DNA of 48,410 nt from JAAZZIT01 sp964480525. Lineage in GTDB: Bacteria; Bacillota; Clostridia; Oscillospirales; Ruminococcaceae. The translations under genes were made by a program, and so were the position numbers. The stretch lies in assembly GCA_964480525.1 (NCBI GenBank), contig CAYZOV010000013.1:1-48410 (forward strand), in the 5' to 3' direction. Of the stretch, positions 32,374 through 41,500 are shown piece after piece (the first letter of the stretch is position 1; each line of letters opens with the position of its first letter). A model generated the notes under the pieces. It ran no database searches. It saw only the letters and a list, made by a program, of their open reading frames with translations, and was not told the DNA's origin.

Positions 32374-32468
32374 TATGAAAAAAGAATTTTTTCTAAATCA
32401 CTTGCAATCTTAAAAGAAATTTGTTATAATGATTAAATGGATAATTTTGTTTCTTTCGGAGGTATAAT

Positions 32469-33005
32469 ATGAAATTTAGTGAAAAAAGTATTTTGATAGA
32501 TGATATTTTTGATTGGCTTGAAACGTTGGTGCTGTATTGCTTTATAGCTTTACTGTTGCTGACTTTCGTTTTTAAGCTTGTTGTTGTGGACGGAAATTCT
32601 ATGAATCCTACACTTGTCGATGGTCAAAGACTTATTACCACAAATGTGTTTTATACCCCGAAATACGGCGATATTGTTATTTTTCAGAATACCGAAGCAA
32701 TAAACAAAAAAGTCTTGATAAAACGTGTAATTGCCACCGAAGGACAAACCGTGTCTATAGATTTTGACAAAGGCGAAGTTAAGGTTGACGGCAAAGTCCT
32801 TGACGAACCGTACATTAAAGAACTGACCACCAACCGTTTGGATTTTTACCAAAACGAAGTAGTTGTTCCTGATGGGTGCGTTTTTGTAATGGGAGATAAC
32901 CGTAATAATTCTACCGACAGCCGTTCAAATATGGTTGGTATGGTGCCGACAGATACGATTATAGGTAAAGTTGTTCTTAGACTTTCGCCGTTTTCGTTCT
33001 TTTAA
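32469..33005 (+). CDS. lepB: Signal peptidase I, first of tandem pair
   Basis: 178 residues: one N-terminal membrane helix (about 19-40), catalytic Ser in GNSMNPTL, catalytic Lys in LIKRVIATEGQ, and the box MGDNRNNSTDSR. It removes signal peptides of secreted proteins outside the membrane. GGAGG lies before the ATG. A second, paralogous enzyme starts 15 bases after its stop, so the two are an operon formed by tandem duplication. Confidence 0.93.
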   Translation: MKFSEKSILIDDIFDWLETLVLYCFIALLLLTFVFKLVVVDGNSMNPTLVDGQRLITTNVFYTPKYGDIVIFQNTEAINKKVLIKRVIATEGQTVSIDFDKGEVKVDGKVLDEPYIKELTTNRLDFYQNEVVVPDGCVFVMGDNRNNSTDSRSNMVGMVPTDTIIGKVVLRLSPFSFF

Positions 33006-33020
33006 AATGGGAGATTTTAA

Positions 33021-33590
33021 ATGTCAAAAAAAGAATTTATCCGTATTTTCGGTCAGGTTTTAGACTGGGCGGAGGTTGTTGCTAATTCTGTTTTGGTAAT
33101 CATTTTATTGTTTTCTTTCATAATTTCATCAGTAATTGTGGACGGAAATTCTATGAACTGTACGCTTTATAATAACGATATTGTTTTGGTAACAAACATG
33201 GCATATACTCCGAAGATAAATGACATAGTTGTTGCAAATTCTGATTTTTTGAATAAAACAGTTGTTAAACGTGTGATTGCCACCGAGGGGCAAACCGTGG
33301 AAATCGACTATAAAAACAATACCGTAAAGGTTGACGGAAATCTTATTTCGGAAAATGAATACCTTAAAGAAAAAATAATGTACGACAACGAAAAATTTGA
33401 CAGTAGATATTTCGACGCTGAAAGTGAAAAATATACTTATATTGTTCCGAAAGATTCGGTTTTTCTTATGGGCGACAACCGAAATCATTCTACCGATAGC
33501 CGTGTTTTCGGGTGTGTTGACGTAAAATGTATTGTGGGAAAAGTTTTTTTCAGACTTTTTTCTTCATACGGAGAACTGGGTTTTATGTAA
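33021..33590 (+). CDS. lepB: Signal peptidase I, second of tandem pair
   Basis: 189 residues, same order of motifs as its neighbour: membrane helix (about 17-38), GNSMNCTL (the usual Pro after Ser-Met-x is Cys here), VVKRVIATEGQ with the Lys, and MGDNRNHSTDSR. The insert between catalytic boxes is longer and very acidic or polar (KEKIMYDNEKFDSRYFDAESEK). The divergence suggests different substrate preference rather than simple redundancy. The catalytic residues are all present, so it should be active. Confidence 0.9.
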   Translation: MSKKEFIRIFGQVLDWAEVVANSVLVIILLFSFIISSVIVDGNSMNCTLYNNDIVLVTNMAYTPKINDIVVANSDFLNKTVVKRVIATEGQTVEIDYKNNTVKVDGNLISENEYLKEKIMYDNEKFDSRYFDAESEKYTYIVPKDSVFLMGDNRNHSTDSRVFGCVDVKCIVGKVFFRLFSSYGELGFM

Positions 33591-33644
33591 AAATTTAGGA
33601 ATAATTTTTGCAAATATTCTTATACAGTTTGGAAGTGATAATTT

Positions 33645-34595
33645 ATGAATATGAATCAAAAAAGAAAAATTAGACAAGAAAAAAGTAATAATAATTCGGG
33701 TACGTCTGATGTAACAATCAACTGGTTTCCGGGACATATGGCTAAGACAAGGCGTTTGATGATGTCAAATTTAAAACTTGTTGACGCTGTTGTGGAAATC
33801 CGTGACGCAAGAATACCGTATTCCAGCAGTAACCCGGAAATGGACTATCTTGTCGGCGGAAAACCAAGACTTATTTTGCTTAATAAGTGTGACGCTGCTG
33901 ATGATAATATTACGTCAATGTGGCTTGAATACTATAAAAACAACGGAAAATATGCACTTGCAACGGACTGCCGAAGCGGTAGAAACGTTAATAAATTTAT
34001 TCCGCTTTTGAAAGATATTCTTGCAAATAAGATAGAAATGTGGAATAAAAAAGGTATGGTGGGCAGACCTGTCAGAATTATGATAGTGGGAATCCCGAAC
34101 GTGGGAAAATCTTCGTTTATAAATCGACTTGCAGGCTCTAAGCACGCAAAAGTTGAGGACAGACCGGGAGTTACACGGGGAAAACAATGGGTTAGCCTTG
34201 CAAGCGATATTGAACTTCTTGATATGCCGGGTGTTTTGTGGCCTAAATTTGAGGACAAGCTGGTGGGAGAAATGCTGGCTTTTACGGGCGCAGTTAAAGA
34301 CGACGTAATGGATATGGAATATATCGCTTGTCGCTTGCTTGAACTGTTTTTGAAAGACTATCCGCATTTAATAGAAAACAGATATAATATTTCTCTTGAA
34401 AATCTTCCCGAAACCGACGAATTTACCGCAGGTTGTCAAGTGGGTTACGAACTTTTGATGAGAATCGGGAAAAAACGTGGATTTTTGATTTCAGGCGGTG
34501 AAATTAACACCGAACGAACGGCGATTACGGTTGTTGATGAATTCAGAAGCGGAAAACTAGGTAAACTTTCGCTTGAAAAACCGAAAAAAGGATAA
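33645..34595 (+). CDS. rbgA: Ribosome biogenesis GTPase RbgA (YlqF)
   Basis: 316 residues, circularly permuted GTPase: NWFPGHMAKTRR at the start, LNKCDAAD (G4) before GIPNVGKSS (G1) and LLDMPGVLWP (G3), then the C-terminal RNA-binding ANTAR-like region. It matures the 50S subunit. The rbgA-rnhB order is conserved in Firmicutes and is present here, with a five-base gap. GGAAGTG is upstream of the ATG at 33645. Confidence 0.95.
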   Translation: MNMNQKRKIRQEKSNNNSGTSDVTINWFPGHMAKTRRLMMSNLKLVDAVVEIRDARIPYSSSNPEMDYLVGGKPRLILLNKCDAADDNITSMWLEYYKNNGKYALATDCRSGRNVNKFIPLLKDILANKIEMWNKKGMVGRPVRIMIVGIPNVGKSSFINRLAGSKHAKVEDRPGVTRGKQWVSLASDIELLDMPGVLWPKFEDKLVGEMLAFTGAVKDDVMDMEYIACRLLELFLKDYPHLIENRYNISLENLPETDEFTAGCQVGYELLMRIGKKRGFLISGGEINTERTAITVVDEFRSGKLGKLSLEKPKKG

Positions 34596-34600
34596 TAATT

Positions 34601-35212
34601 ATGAATGAACTTTTTGAGTTTGATAACAAAATAAGGGAAAATTATAAATGCTTTTGCGGTGTTGACGAAGCAGGGCGTGGACCTTTGGCGGGAGATGTCT
34701 ATGCCGCAGCGGTTATTTTTGACGAGGGCGTTTTTATTGAGGGAATCAACGACAGCAAAAAGCTTTCGGAAAAGAAAAGGGAAGCCCTTTTTGATGAAAT
34801 AATTGAAAAAGCTAAAGATTATTCAATCGCTACCGCTTCGATTGAAGAAATTGAACAAATCAATATTCTTAATGCGGCTATGCTTGCTATGAAACGTGCC
34901 ATAGAGGGTTTGAAAATCAAACCCGAACTTGCGCTTATCGACGGAAATAAATCACCTTTGGTAGGGTGCGAAACTTTGACGGTAGTTAAGGGCGACGCCA
35001 CGTCGCAGTCTGTTGCGGCTGCTTCGATTTTGGCAAAAGTCGCAAGAGATAGGTATATGAAACAAATTGATGAACAACTGCCTCAGTACCAATTTGCAAA
35101 ACATAAAGGCTATGGAACAAAACTTCATTACGAAATGATAAAAAAATATGGCGTTTCAGAATATCATAGACCGAGTTTTTTAAAAAAGTTTTATGAAAAA
35201 AATGACTTATAA
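34601..35212 (+). CDS. rnhB: Ribonuclease HII
   Basis: 203 residues. CGVDEAGRGPLAGDVYAAAV carries the DEAGRG active-site Asp-Glu, INDSKKLSEKKRE follows, and the remaining acidic ligands are in ALIDGN and KGDATSQSVAAASI. It removes RNA from RNA-DNA hybrids and misincorporated ribonucleotides. It ends after KHKGYGTKLHYEMI and overlaps the next gene by 20 bases or 11, depending on which ATG is used. Confidence 0.96.
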   Translation: MNELFEFDNKIRENYKCFCGVDEAGRGPLAGDVYAAAVIFDEGVFIEGINDSKKLSEKKREALFDEIIEKAKDYSIATASIEEIEQINILNAAMLAMKRAIEGLKIKPELALIDGNKSPLVGCETLTVVKGDATSQSVAAASILAKVARDRYMKQIDEQLPQYQFAKHKGYGTKLHYEMIKKYGVSEYHRPSFLKKFYEKNDL

Positions 35213-35576
35213 TAATGCGAAAAAAATAGGTTACGACGGTGAAAATGCCGTTTGTGAATTTCTTAAAAAACATGATTATGAAATTGTTAAGAGAAATTTC
35301 ACAATTAAAGGCGGAGAAATTGATATAATTGCTATGAAAGAAAACGTTGTTGCTTTTGTCGAAGTAAAAACACGAAAACCTAATTCGTTGTCTTGCGGAG
35401 AAGAAGCGATAACTTATTCTAAAAAAAGACTGTTGGTTAAAACTGCACAGGCTTATGTTGATAAATTCGGACAAGACAACCAGATTTATAGGTTTGACGT
35501 GGCGGTTTTAACAATGGAAAACGGTAAAATTTTAAAATTTAAATATTATGCCGGTGCTTTTGACGCCGGTAAATAA
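35193..35576 (+). CDS. YraN family endonuclease-like protein (UPF0102)
   Basis: 127 residues: GYDGENAVCEFLKKHDYEIVKRNFTIKGGEIDIIAMKENVVAFVEVKTRK is the family hallmark, with GEIDII-x-FVEVK forming a restriction-endonuclease-like active site. The role is uncertain, perhaps in DNA repair or recombination. The gene overlaps the end of rnhB; ATG 35193 and 35202 are both possible and neither has a clear ribosome site, suggesting translational coupling. Confidence 0.9.
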   Translation: MKKMTYNNAKKIGYDGENAVCEFLKKHDYEIVKRNFTIKGGEIDIIAMKENVVAFVEVKTRKPNSLSCGEEAITYSKKRLLVKTAQAYVDKFGQDNQIYRFDVAVLTMENGKILKFKYYAGAFDAGK

Positions 35577-35597
35577 CTTAAAGAAGGGTGTATACTT

Positions 35598-37091
35598 ATG
35601 TATTACAAGTCAACCAGAAACAGCAATGTAAATGTTACATCTGCACAGGCAATCGCACAAGGAATTTCCGCTGACGGAGGACTTTTTGTTCCTAGCGAAA
35701 TTCCGTCAATCTCCTTTGATGATATTAAAAATCTCGGAGATATGACATATGCTGAAAGAGCTGCTTTTGTTTTTGCAAAGTATCTTACAGACTTTACAGA
35801 AGCTGAAATTGCTTATTGTGTAAATAACGCATACAGCGTTAAGAATTTTGACAGCGAGAATATTTGCGAACTTGCACATCTTTTCGACGGTACATATATG
35901 CTTGAATTGTGGCACGGTCCAACTTGCGCTTTCAAAGATATGGCGTTGCAGATTCTTCCGTATTTGCTCACAACTTCAACAAAGAAAATCAATCTTGACA
36001 AAAAGGTTGTAATTCTTGTTGCTACTTCGGGAGATACAGGAAAAGCCGCACTTGAAGGCTTTAAGGACGTTGAGGGAACACAGATTCTTGTATTTTATCC
36101 TGAGGACGGAGTTTCCGCTATGCAGAAAAAACAGATGACTACTCAGGAGGGCGAAAACGTTGGGGTTTGTGCTATCAAGGGTAACTTTGACGACGCTCAA
36201 AACGGCGTAAAGGCTATTTTTACAAGCAAGGAAATCGGCAACAAGCTTGCAGAAAACGGATTTATGTTCTCGTCGGCAAACTCAATTAACTGGGGTAGAC
36301 TTGCACCACAGATTATTTATTATGTTTCGTCATATGCACAGCTTGTTAAGGACGAACAAATTAAGCTTGGCGATAAAATTAACATCGTTGTTCCGACAGG
36401 TAACTTCGGAAACATTCTTGCAGGCTATTACGCTAAGAAAATGGGTGTTCCGGTAAACAAACTTATCTGTGCATCAAATGCAAATAACGTTCTTACTGAA
36501 TTTTTGACAACAGGTGTTTATAATAGAAACAGAACATTCCACACAACAATTTCACCGTCAATGGATATTCTTATTTCATCAAACCTTGAAAGACTTCTTT
36601 ACCACATTTGTGGCGAAAACGACGAAACAATCAAGGATTGGTTCGGAAAACTTGCTACAGAGGGCAAATATGAAGTAACAGATGATGTAAAGGCTATCCT
36701 CAAGGACGAATTTTACGCAGGTTGCTGTAATGACGAAGAAACTAAGGCTACTATTGATGAGATTTTCAAAAAGTATTCTTACATTTGCGACACTCACACA
36801 GCCGTAGCTGTTAAGGTTTACGAAGATTATGCTAAGGCAACAGGCGATAACACTAAGACTGTTATTGCTTCAACTGCAAGCCCATACAAATTCTCAAACA
36901 GCGTTCTTGACGCACTTGGTGAATTTGACGCAAACGCTGATGAATTTGAACTTGTTGACAAGCTTGCTGAAATCACAAAACTTGAAGTTCCGAATTCACT
37001 TGCAGAGCTTAAAAACAAGGAAGTTAGATTTACTAACTCAATTAACAAGGACAATATGAAAGAATTTGTTCTGGAAACACTCGGTATTTAA
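35598..37091 (+). CDS. thrC: Threonine synthase
   Basis: 497 residues, PLP enzyme that turns O-phosphohomoserine into threonine. YKSTRN...VTSAQAIAQGISADGGLFVP is the usual start, HGPTCAFKDMALQ has the PLP Lys (about 112), and VATSGDTGKAALEGF is the phosphate-binding motif. The long form fits the fungal/clostridial type of ThrC. AGAAGGG lies ahead of the ATG. No T-box or riboswitch was seen upstream. It stands 21 bases after the YraN gene and may share its transcript. Confidence 0.96.
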   Translation: MYYKSTRNSNVNVTSAQAIAQGISADGGLFVPSEIPSISFDDIKNLGDMTYAERAAFVFAKYLTDFTEAEIAYCVNNAYSVKNFDSENICELAHLFDGTYMLELWHGPTCAFKDMALQILPYLLTTSTKKINLDKKVVILVATSGDTGKAALEGFKDVEGTQILVFYPEDGVSAMQKKQMTTQEGENVGVCAIKGNFDDAQNGVKAIFTSKEIGNKLAENGFMFSSANSINWGRLAPQIIYYVSSYAQLVKDEQIKLGDKINIVVPTGNFGNILAGYYAKKMGVPVNKLICASNANNVLTEFLTTGVYNRNRTFHTTISPSMDILISSNLERLLYHICGENDETIKDWFGKLATEGKYEVTDDVKAILKDEFYAGCCNDEETKATIDEIFKKYSYICDTHTAVAVKVYEDYAKATGDNTKTVIASTASPYKFSNSVLDALGEFDANADEFELVDKLAEITKLEVPNSLAELKNKEVRFTNSINKDNMKEFVLETLGI

Positions 37092-37103
37092 TTAAAAATA
37101 TGT

Positions 37104-37127
37104 AGCCGTCAGTTTTTTCTGACGGCT
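37104..37127. terminator. Shared terminator between thrC and DUF1540 gene
   Basis: agccgtcag (37104-37112), six T as loop, ctgacggct (37119-37127). It works best on the minus strand, where a T-rich tail follows; on the plus strand the tail is poor. Confidence 0.6.
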
Positions 37128-37143
37128 CATGTTGTGATTTGTA

Positions 37144-37305
37144 TTACTTTCTTGCTTTGAAAGTTTTGCAAACTGTTTCGTCGCAACAGTCAGGGGTGTT
37201 GCAACAACGACAAACGTTGATTTTGCCTGCAACACATTCCTTGTCGTTTCTGTTGTAGATACAGTTTGATACATCACAGTTGATTCCGTAAATTCTTTCT
37301 TCCAT
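37144..37305 (-). CDS. DUF1540 domain-containing Cys-rich protein
   Basis: 53-residue protein found on the minus strand with AAAGGTAGG before the ATG. Eight or more Cys are arranged as CDVSNCIYNRNDKECVAGKI then VCRCCNTPDCCDETVCKTFK, the spacing of DUF1540 domains (C-x4-C...C...C-x-TF). It is likely a small metal-binding protein; the family is frequent in spore-forming Firmicutes but has no assigned function. A longer reading frame in another phase (37092-37277) is a shadow. It is convergent with thrC and divergent from the metallophosphoesterase gene. Confidence 0.85.
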   Translation of the reverse strand: MEERIYGINCDVSNCIYNRNDKECVAGKINVCRCCNTPDCCDETVCKTFKARK

Positions 37306-37407
37306 CTTAAAAACCTACCTTTAATTTTTTAGGACATACGTCCGTAAAAGTATTATTAACCGATTCAATCGAATTATTACACTATTTTTTGAAACGGAGG
37401 ATACATT

Positions 37408-38118
37408 TTGGCATTATTTGTAATAGCTGATTTGCACCTTTCTTTGTCCGTAAATAAGCCTATGGATATTTTCGGCGGTTGGGACGATTATGTAACCAGA
37501 CTTGAAGATAATTGGAAAAATCTTGTCAAAAACGACGATACTGTGGTTATTCCGGGTGATATTTCTTGGGGAATGAATTTTAAAGACAGCGTTAAAGATT
37601 TTCAGTTTTTAAATTCTTTGCCGGGAAGAAAAATCATTTCAAAAGGTAATCATGATTATTGGTGGAATACAAAAACAAAGATGGAAAAGTTTTTTGAAGA
37701 AAATGGGTTTGACACCTTGCATATTTTGCAAAATAATCATTACGCTTATGAAAATATAGGTATCTGCGGAACCAGAGGTTGGATTAACGAAACCGACATT
37801 CCGGCGGACAAAAAAGTTCTTTTGCGTGAAGCGGGACGACTTAGTATGTCTATAGAATCCGCTTTAAAGGATAATCTTAAACCCGTGGTGTTTTTACATT
37901 ATCCGCCTATTTTTGCAAATGATTATAATTTTGAAATATTGGAAGTTCTTCAAAAATATGGAATAAAACATTGCTTTTATGGGCATATTCACGGTAAAGG
38001 TCACTACAATGCTGTAAATAAGACGATAGATGGCGTTAATTATCAACTTATTTCTAGTGATTTTTTAAAATTTTGCCCAAAAAACATTACTGAAATTGTG
38101 CAAAATGACAATTTATAA
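37408..38118 (+). CDS. Metallophosphoesterase
   Basis: 236 residues, calcineurin-like fold: ADLHLS (D-x-H), IPGDISWGMNF (GD), KGNHDYWW (GNHD), and the late FLHYPP and YGHIHGKGH boxes. It hydrolyses a phosphoester; the substrate is unknown. It begins with TTG, the right choice because GGAGG sits seven bases upstream and the fold starts at once. It is monocistronic upstream of tig; its last 70 bases contain one arm of a 17-bp inverted repeat. Confidence 0.88.
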   Translation: MALFVIADLHLSLSVNKPMDIFGGWDDYVTRLEDNWKNLVKNDDTVVIPGDISWGMNFKDSVKDFQFLNSLPGRKIISKGNHDYWWNTKTKMEKFFEENGFDTLHILQNNHYAYENIGICGTRGWINETDIPADKKVLLREAGRLSMSIESALKDNLKPVVFLHYPPIFANDYNFEILEVLQKYGIKHCFYGHIHGKGHYNAVNKTIDGVNYQLISSDFLKFCPKNITEIVQNDNL

Positions 38119-38132
38119 AAAATCACTAGAAA
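38051..38132. repeat. 17-bp perfect inverted repeat across the metallophosphoesterase stop
   Basis: tttctagtgatttttta (38051-38067) and taaaaaatcactagaaa (38116-38132) are exact reverse complements separated by 48 bases. The first arm is in the coding sequence, the second just after the stop. It may end transcription, protect the mRNA 3' end, or be an operator for tig. Confidence 0.55.
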
Positions 38133-38146
38133 TTAAAATCATAATA

Positions 38147-38155
38147 TGCTATAAT
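38147..38155 (+). promoter_or_regulatory. tig: Extended -10 promoter of tig
   Basis: TGCTATAAT (TATAAT at 38150-38155), no good -35, 35 bases before the trigger factor ATG. Confidence 0.5.
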
Positions 38156-38190
38156 TACAAAGATATATTATTTATTGGAGGAAATAAAAA

Positions 38191-39471
38191 ATGAGTTTAA
38201 AAACAACTAACAAAACTGGTGCAAATACTTATGAATTGGAGATAGAGATTACTGCCGAAGCTTTTGAAGAAGCTCTCCAGAAAGCTTATCTCAAAGCTAA
38301 GAACAAGATTGCTGTTCCCGGTTTCAGAAAGGGCAAAGCTCCTAGAAAGGTTATCGAAAAGAACTATGGCGAAAACTGCTTCTACGAGGACGCTGTAAAT
38401 CTTCTTTATCCAGAATACGTTAATTCTGCTATTGACGAAGCAAACCTTGAACTTGTTGCACAGCCTGACGTTGAAATTACTGCTGTTGACAAGGAAAACG
38501 GCGTTAGCATGAAAGTTATTTGCACAACTAAGCCTGAAGTTTCCGTAAAGGATTACAAGGGTATCGAAGCTGAAAAATCTGTAAGAGAAATTACAGACGA
38601 AGAAGTTGACAAAGAAGTTGACAAGCTTCGTGAAAAGGGAATGAGAATTATCGACGTTGATGACAGAGCTTGTCAGATGGGCGACGACGTTGTTATCGAC
38701 TTTGAGGGCTTTAAAGACGACGTTGCTTTTGACGGCGGAAAAGCTGAAAAGTTCACACTTTCACTCGGTAGCGGTCAGTTTATCCCTGGTTTTGAAGAAC
38801 AGGTTGCAGGTCACTCAATCGGCGAAGAATTTGATATTAACGTAACTTTCCCTGACGACTACGGCGCAGAAGAACTCAAGGGCGCTCCTGTTGTATTCAA
38901 AATTAAACTCCACGAAATCAAGGCTAAGGAACTTCCTGAACTTGACGACGAATTTGTAAAGGATACTTCGGAATTTGATACTGTTGCAGACCTTAAAGCT
39001 GATATTAAGAAAAGACTTGAAGAAGCTGCTGAAAAGACTTCTCAGAACAACTTTGAGGGCGCTGTATTCGATAAGGTTATCGAAAATATGGAAGCTGAAA
39101 TTCCACAGGTTATGTACGACAGACGTGTAGCTGAAATGCTTCAGGATTTGGAACAAAGACTTGCTCCACAGGGAATTTCTCTTGAAATGTATATGCAGTT
39201 CACAAACCAGACAATTGATTCTATCAGAGAAACATACAAGGAACAGGCTGAAAAGCAGGTTAAGCTCCGTCTTGCTCTTGAAAAGATTGCCGAAGTCGAA
39301 AACCTTGACGCTACGGAAGAAGAAATCGAAGCTGAATTTAACAAGATGTCTGAAATGTATTCAATGGAAGTTGCTAAGATTAAGGAACTTGTTAGCGACA
39401 AGGACCTCAAGAAAGACCTTCTCGTAGGTAAAGCTGCTGATTTTGTTAAGGATAATGCTATCGTAAAGTAA
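38191..39471 (+). CDS. tig: Trigger factor
   Basis: 426 residues, ribosome-bound chaperone and peptidyl-prolyl isomerase. The N-terminal ribosome-binding motif GFRKGKAPRKVIEKNYG is at about 46-62; the FKBP-type domain (DDVVIDFEGFKDDVAFDGG... GSGQFIPGFEEQ) is at about 160-245; the long helical C-terminal domain follows. The start has GGAGG. It is followed by clpP and clpX, the order conserved across Firmicutes and other bacteria, with a terminator between tig and clpP. Confidence 0.97.
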   Translation: MSLKTTNKTGANTYELEIEITAEAFEEALQKAYLKAKNKIAVPGFRKGKAPRKVIEKNYGENCFYEDAVNLLYPEYVNSAIDEANLELVAQPDVEITAVDKENGVSMKVICTTKPEVSVKDYKGIEAEKSVREITDEEVDKEVDKLREKGMRIIDVDDRACQMGDDVVIDFEGFKDDVAFDGGKAEKFTLSLGSGQFIPGFEEQVAGHSIGEEFDINVTFPDDYGAEELKGAPVVFKIKLHEIKAKELPELDDEFVKDTSEFDTVADLKADIKKRLEEAAEKTSQNNFEGAVFDKVIENMEAEIPQVMYDRRVAEMLQDLEQRLAPQGISLEMYMQFTNQTIDSIRETYKEQAEKQVKLRLALEKIAEVENLDATEEEIEAEFNKMSEMYSMEVAKIKELVSDKDLKKDLLVGKAADFVKDNAIVK

Positions 39472-39484
39472 TTAAACATTAAAC

Positions 39485-39516
39485 AATTCGCCCACTAAAC
39501 CATGTGGGCGAATTTT
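39485..39516 (+). terminator. Terminator after tig
   Basis: aattcgcccac (39485-39495) with gtgggcgaatt (39504-39514), 8-base loop, short T tail. Confidence 0.85.
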
Positions 39517-39575
39517 ACAAATGGTAAAACAGAATAATGTAGAATTTTCACGAACAATGATAGGAGGAATTTTTT

Positions 39576-40163
39576 ATGGCTACAATACCTTATGTTGTTG
39601 AACAAACAAGCAGAGGCGAAAGAAGTTATGATATTTATTCAAGACTTCTTAATGACAGAATTATTATGCTTTCGGACGAAGTAAACGACACAACGGCTAG
39701 TTTGGTTGTTTCACAGCTTTTGTACCTTGAAGGTCAGGACCCTGAAAAGGATATCAGTATTTATATTAACAGCCCAGGTGGGTCTGTAACCGCAGGTATG
39801 GCAATTTATGACACAATTCAGTATATTAAGTGCGACGTATCTACTATTTGTATGGGTATGGCTGCGTCTATGGGTGCATTTTTGCTTTCAAGCGGAACTA
39901 AAGGCAAAAGATTTTCTTTGCCAAACAGCGAAATTATGATTCACCAACCACTTATTTCGGGCGGTTTAAGCGGTCAGTGCACAGATATTAAAATCCGTTC
40001 CGACCATCTTGTAAGAACAAGAGAAAAACTCAATGCTATTTTAGCCGAAAATACAGGAAAATCAATTGAGCAGATTGCTATTGATACAGAAAGAGATAAT
40101 TTTATGTCCGCACAGGAAGCGTTGGAATACGGACTTATCGACAAAGTTATTAAGAACAGATAG
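39576..40163 (+). CDS. clpP: ATP-dependent Clp protease proteolytic subunit
   Basis: 195 residues. The catalytic Ser is in GMAASMGAFLL, the His in IMIHQPL, and the Asp in the C-terminal ID-x-ERDNFMSAQEA motif. The N-terminus IPYVVEQTSRGERSYDIYSRLL is typical. It forms the tetradecameric barrel used by ClpX, encoded eleven bases on. GGAGG lies before the ATG. No CtsR-type operator was seen. Confidence 0.98.
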   Translation: MATIPYVVEQTSRGERSYDIYSRLLNDRIIMLSDEVNDTTASLVVSQLLYLEGQDPEKDISIYINSPGGSVTAGMAIYDTIQYIKCDVSTICMGMAASMGAFLLSSGTKGKRFSLPNSEIMIHQPLISGGLSGQCTDIKIRSDHLVRTREKLNAILAENTGKSIEQIAIDTERDNFMSAQEALEYGLIDKVIKNR

Positions 40164-40174
40164 GAATTGATTTG

Positions 40175-41455
40175 ATGGATAATATGGAAGGAATGAAACG
40201 TTGCAGTTTCTGCGGTAAAGTGGAAAACAGAGCCAGAAATATGTTTTCGGCAGGGAACGTTCATATTTGTGATGAATGTGTAACTTTTTGTCATGACATT
40301 ATGGAACGTCAAAACGGCAAACAGGTTAGAACTGTACAAAGACCTAAAGAAAACGACAAAAAACAAATAACGCTTTTGAAACCTCACGAAATAAAAGCTG
40401 TTCTGGACGAATATGTTATCGGGCAGGATTATGCGAAAACTACTCTTGCGGTGTCGGTTTATAACCACTATAAACGTATTTTAAATCTTTCTCAGGAAGA
40501 TGATGACGATGTGGAAATTCAAAAGAGTAATGTTCTTTTGGTGGGACCTACGGGAACGGGTAAAACATTTCTTGCACAAACTTTGGCAAAACTTTTGAAT
40601 GTTCCGTTTGCGATTGCGGACGCTACTACGCTGACAGAAGCGGGTTATGTGGGCGACGACGTGGAAAATGTTCTCACCAGACTTATTCAGGCGGCAGATT
40701 ATAACATAGAGGACGCACAAAAGGGAATAATTTATATTGACGAAATAGACAAAATTGCAAGAAAATCGGAAAACACTTCAATTACCCGTGACGTAAGCGG
40801 CGAAGGCGTTCAGCAAGCGCTTCTTAAAATTATAGAAGGTACTGTTTCAAATGTTCCTCCGCAGGGCGGAAGAAAACACCCTCATCAGGAGTTTATTCAG
40901 ATTGATACAAAGAATATTTTGTTCATCTGTGGCGGAGCTTTTGACGGACTTGAAAAAGTTATTCAAAAACGTACAGAATCTTCTACATTGGGTTTTGGCG
41001 GAAATCTAAAGTCAAAAAGCGATACTAAGGATATTTTCAAAAGTGTTCTTCCGGAGGATTTGGTTAAATTTGGTATCGTTCCTGAACTGGTGGGCAGACT
41101 TCCTGTTATTTCTGTGCTTGAAAATCTTGATATTGACGCACTTTGCAGAATACTTTCGGAACCTAAAAATGCCTTGATTAAACAGTATAAGAAATTGTTT
41201 AAACTTGACAATATCGACCTTATAATCACAGACGAAGCTAAGAAAGCGATAGCTGAAAAAGCTATCAAACAGAACACAGGCGCAAGAGGTTTGCGTTCGG
41301 TTTTTGAAAGCGCTTTAATGCAACTTATGTTTGACGCACCGTCTGATACAGATATTGTTTCGATTACAATTACCGAGGACGTTATCAACGATAACAAGCC
41401 GCCTAAAATTGAGCGAACAAAGAAAGTCGGAAAAATCACCAAAATTTCAGATTAA
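40175..41455 (+). CDS. clpX: ATP-dependent Clp protease ATP-binding subunit ClpX
   Basis: 426 residues. The N-terminal zinc-binding domain (CSFCGKVENRARN... ICDECVTFC) is followed by Walker A GPTGTGKT, Walker B IIYIDEIDKIARK, sensor and arginine motifs, the pore loop region GYVGDDVEN and the ClpP-binding LGFGG loop. It unfolds tagged substrates for ClpP. ATG 40175 follows AGGAATTG; the TTG just before and the internal ATG at 40184 are alternatives. Confidence 0.97.
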   Translation: MDNMEGMKRCSFCGKVENRARNMFSAGNVHICDECVTFCHDIMERQNGKQVRTVQRPKENDKKQITLLKPHEIKAVLDEYVIGQDYAKTTLAVSVYNHYKRILNLSQEDDDDVEIQKSNVLLVGPTGTGKTFLAQTLAKLLNVPFAIADATTLTEAGYVGDDVENVLTRLIQAADYNIEDAQKGIIYIDEIDKIARKSENTSITRDVSGEGVQQALLKIIEGTVSNVPPQGGRKHPHQEFIQIDTKNILFICGGAFDGLEKVIQKRTESSTLGFGGNLKSKSDTKDIFKSVLPEDLVKFGIVPELVGRLPVISVLENLDIDALCRILSEPKNALIKQYKKLFKLDNIDLIITDEAKKAIAEKAIKQNTGARGLRSVFESALMQLMFDAPSDTDIVSITITEDVINDNKPPKIERTKKVGKITKISD

Positions 41456-41458
41456 AAT

Positions 41459-41497
41459 AAAAGTGATACATTTCTCATAATGAAATGTATCACTTTT
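41459..41497. terminator. Bidirectional terminator between clpX and metAA
   Basis: aaaagtgatacatttc (41459-41474) with gaaatgtatcactttt (41482-41497), 7-base loop, T-runs on both strands, between convergent genes. Confidence 0.88.
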
Positions 41498-41500
41498 TTG

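Noticed and set aside
37092..37277. 61-residue minus-strand reading frame
   Set aside because: Different phase from the Cys-rich DUF1540 gene, which has the ribosome site and family pattern; this frame is low complexity and covers the terminator.
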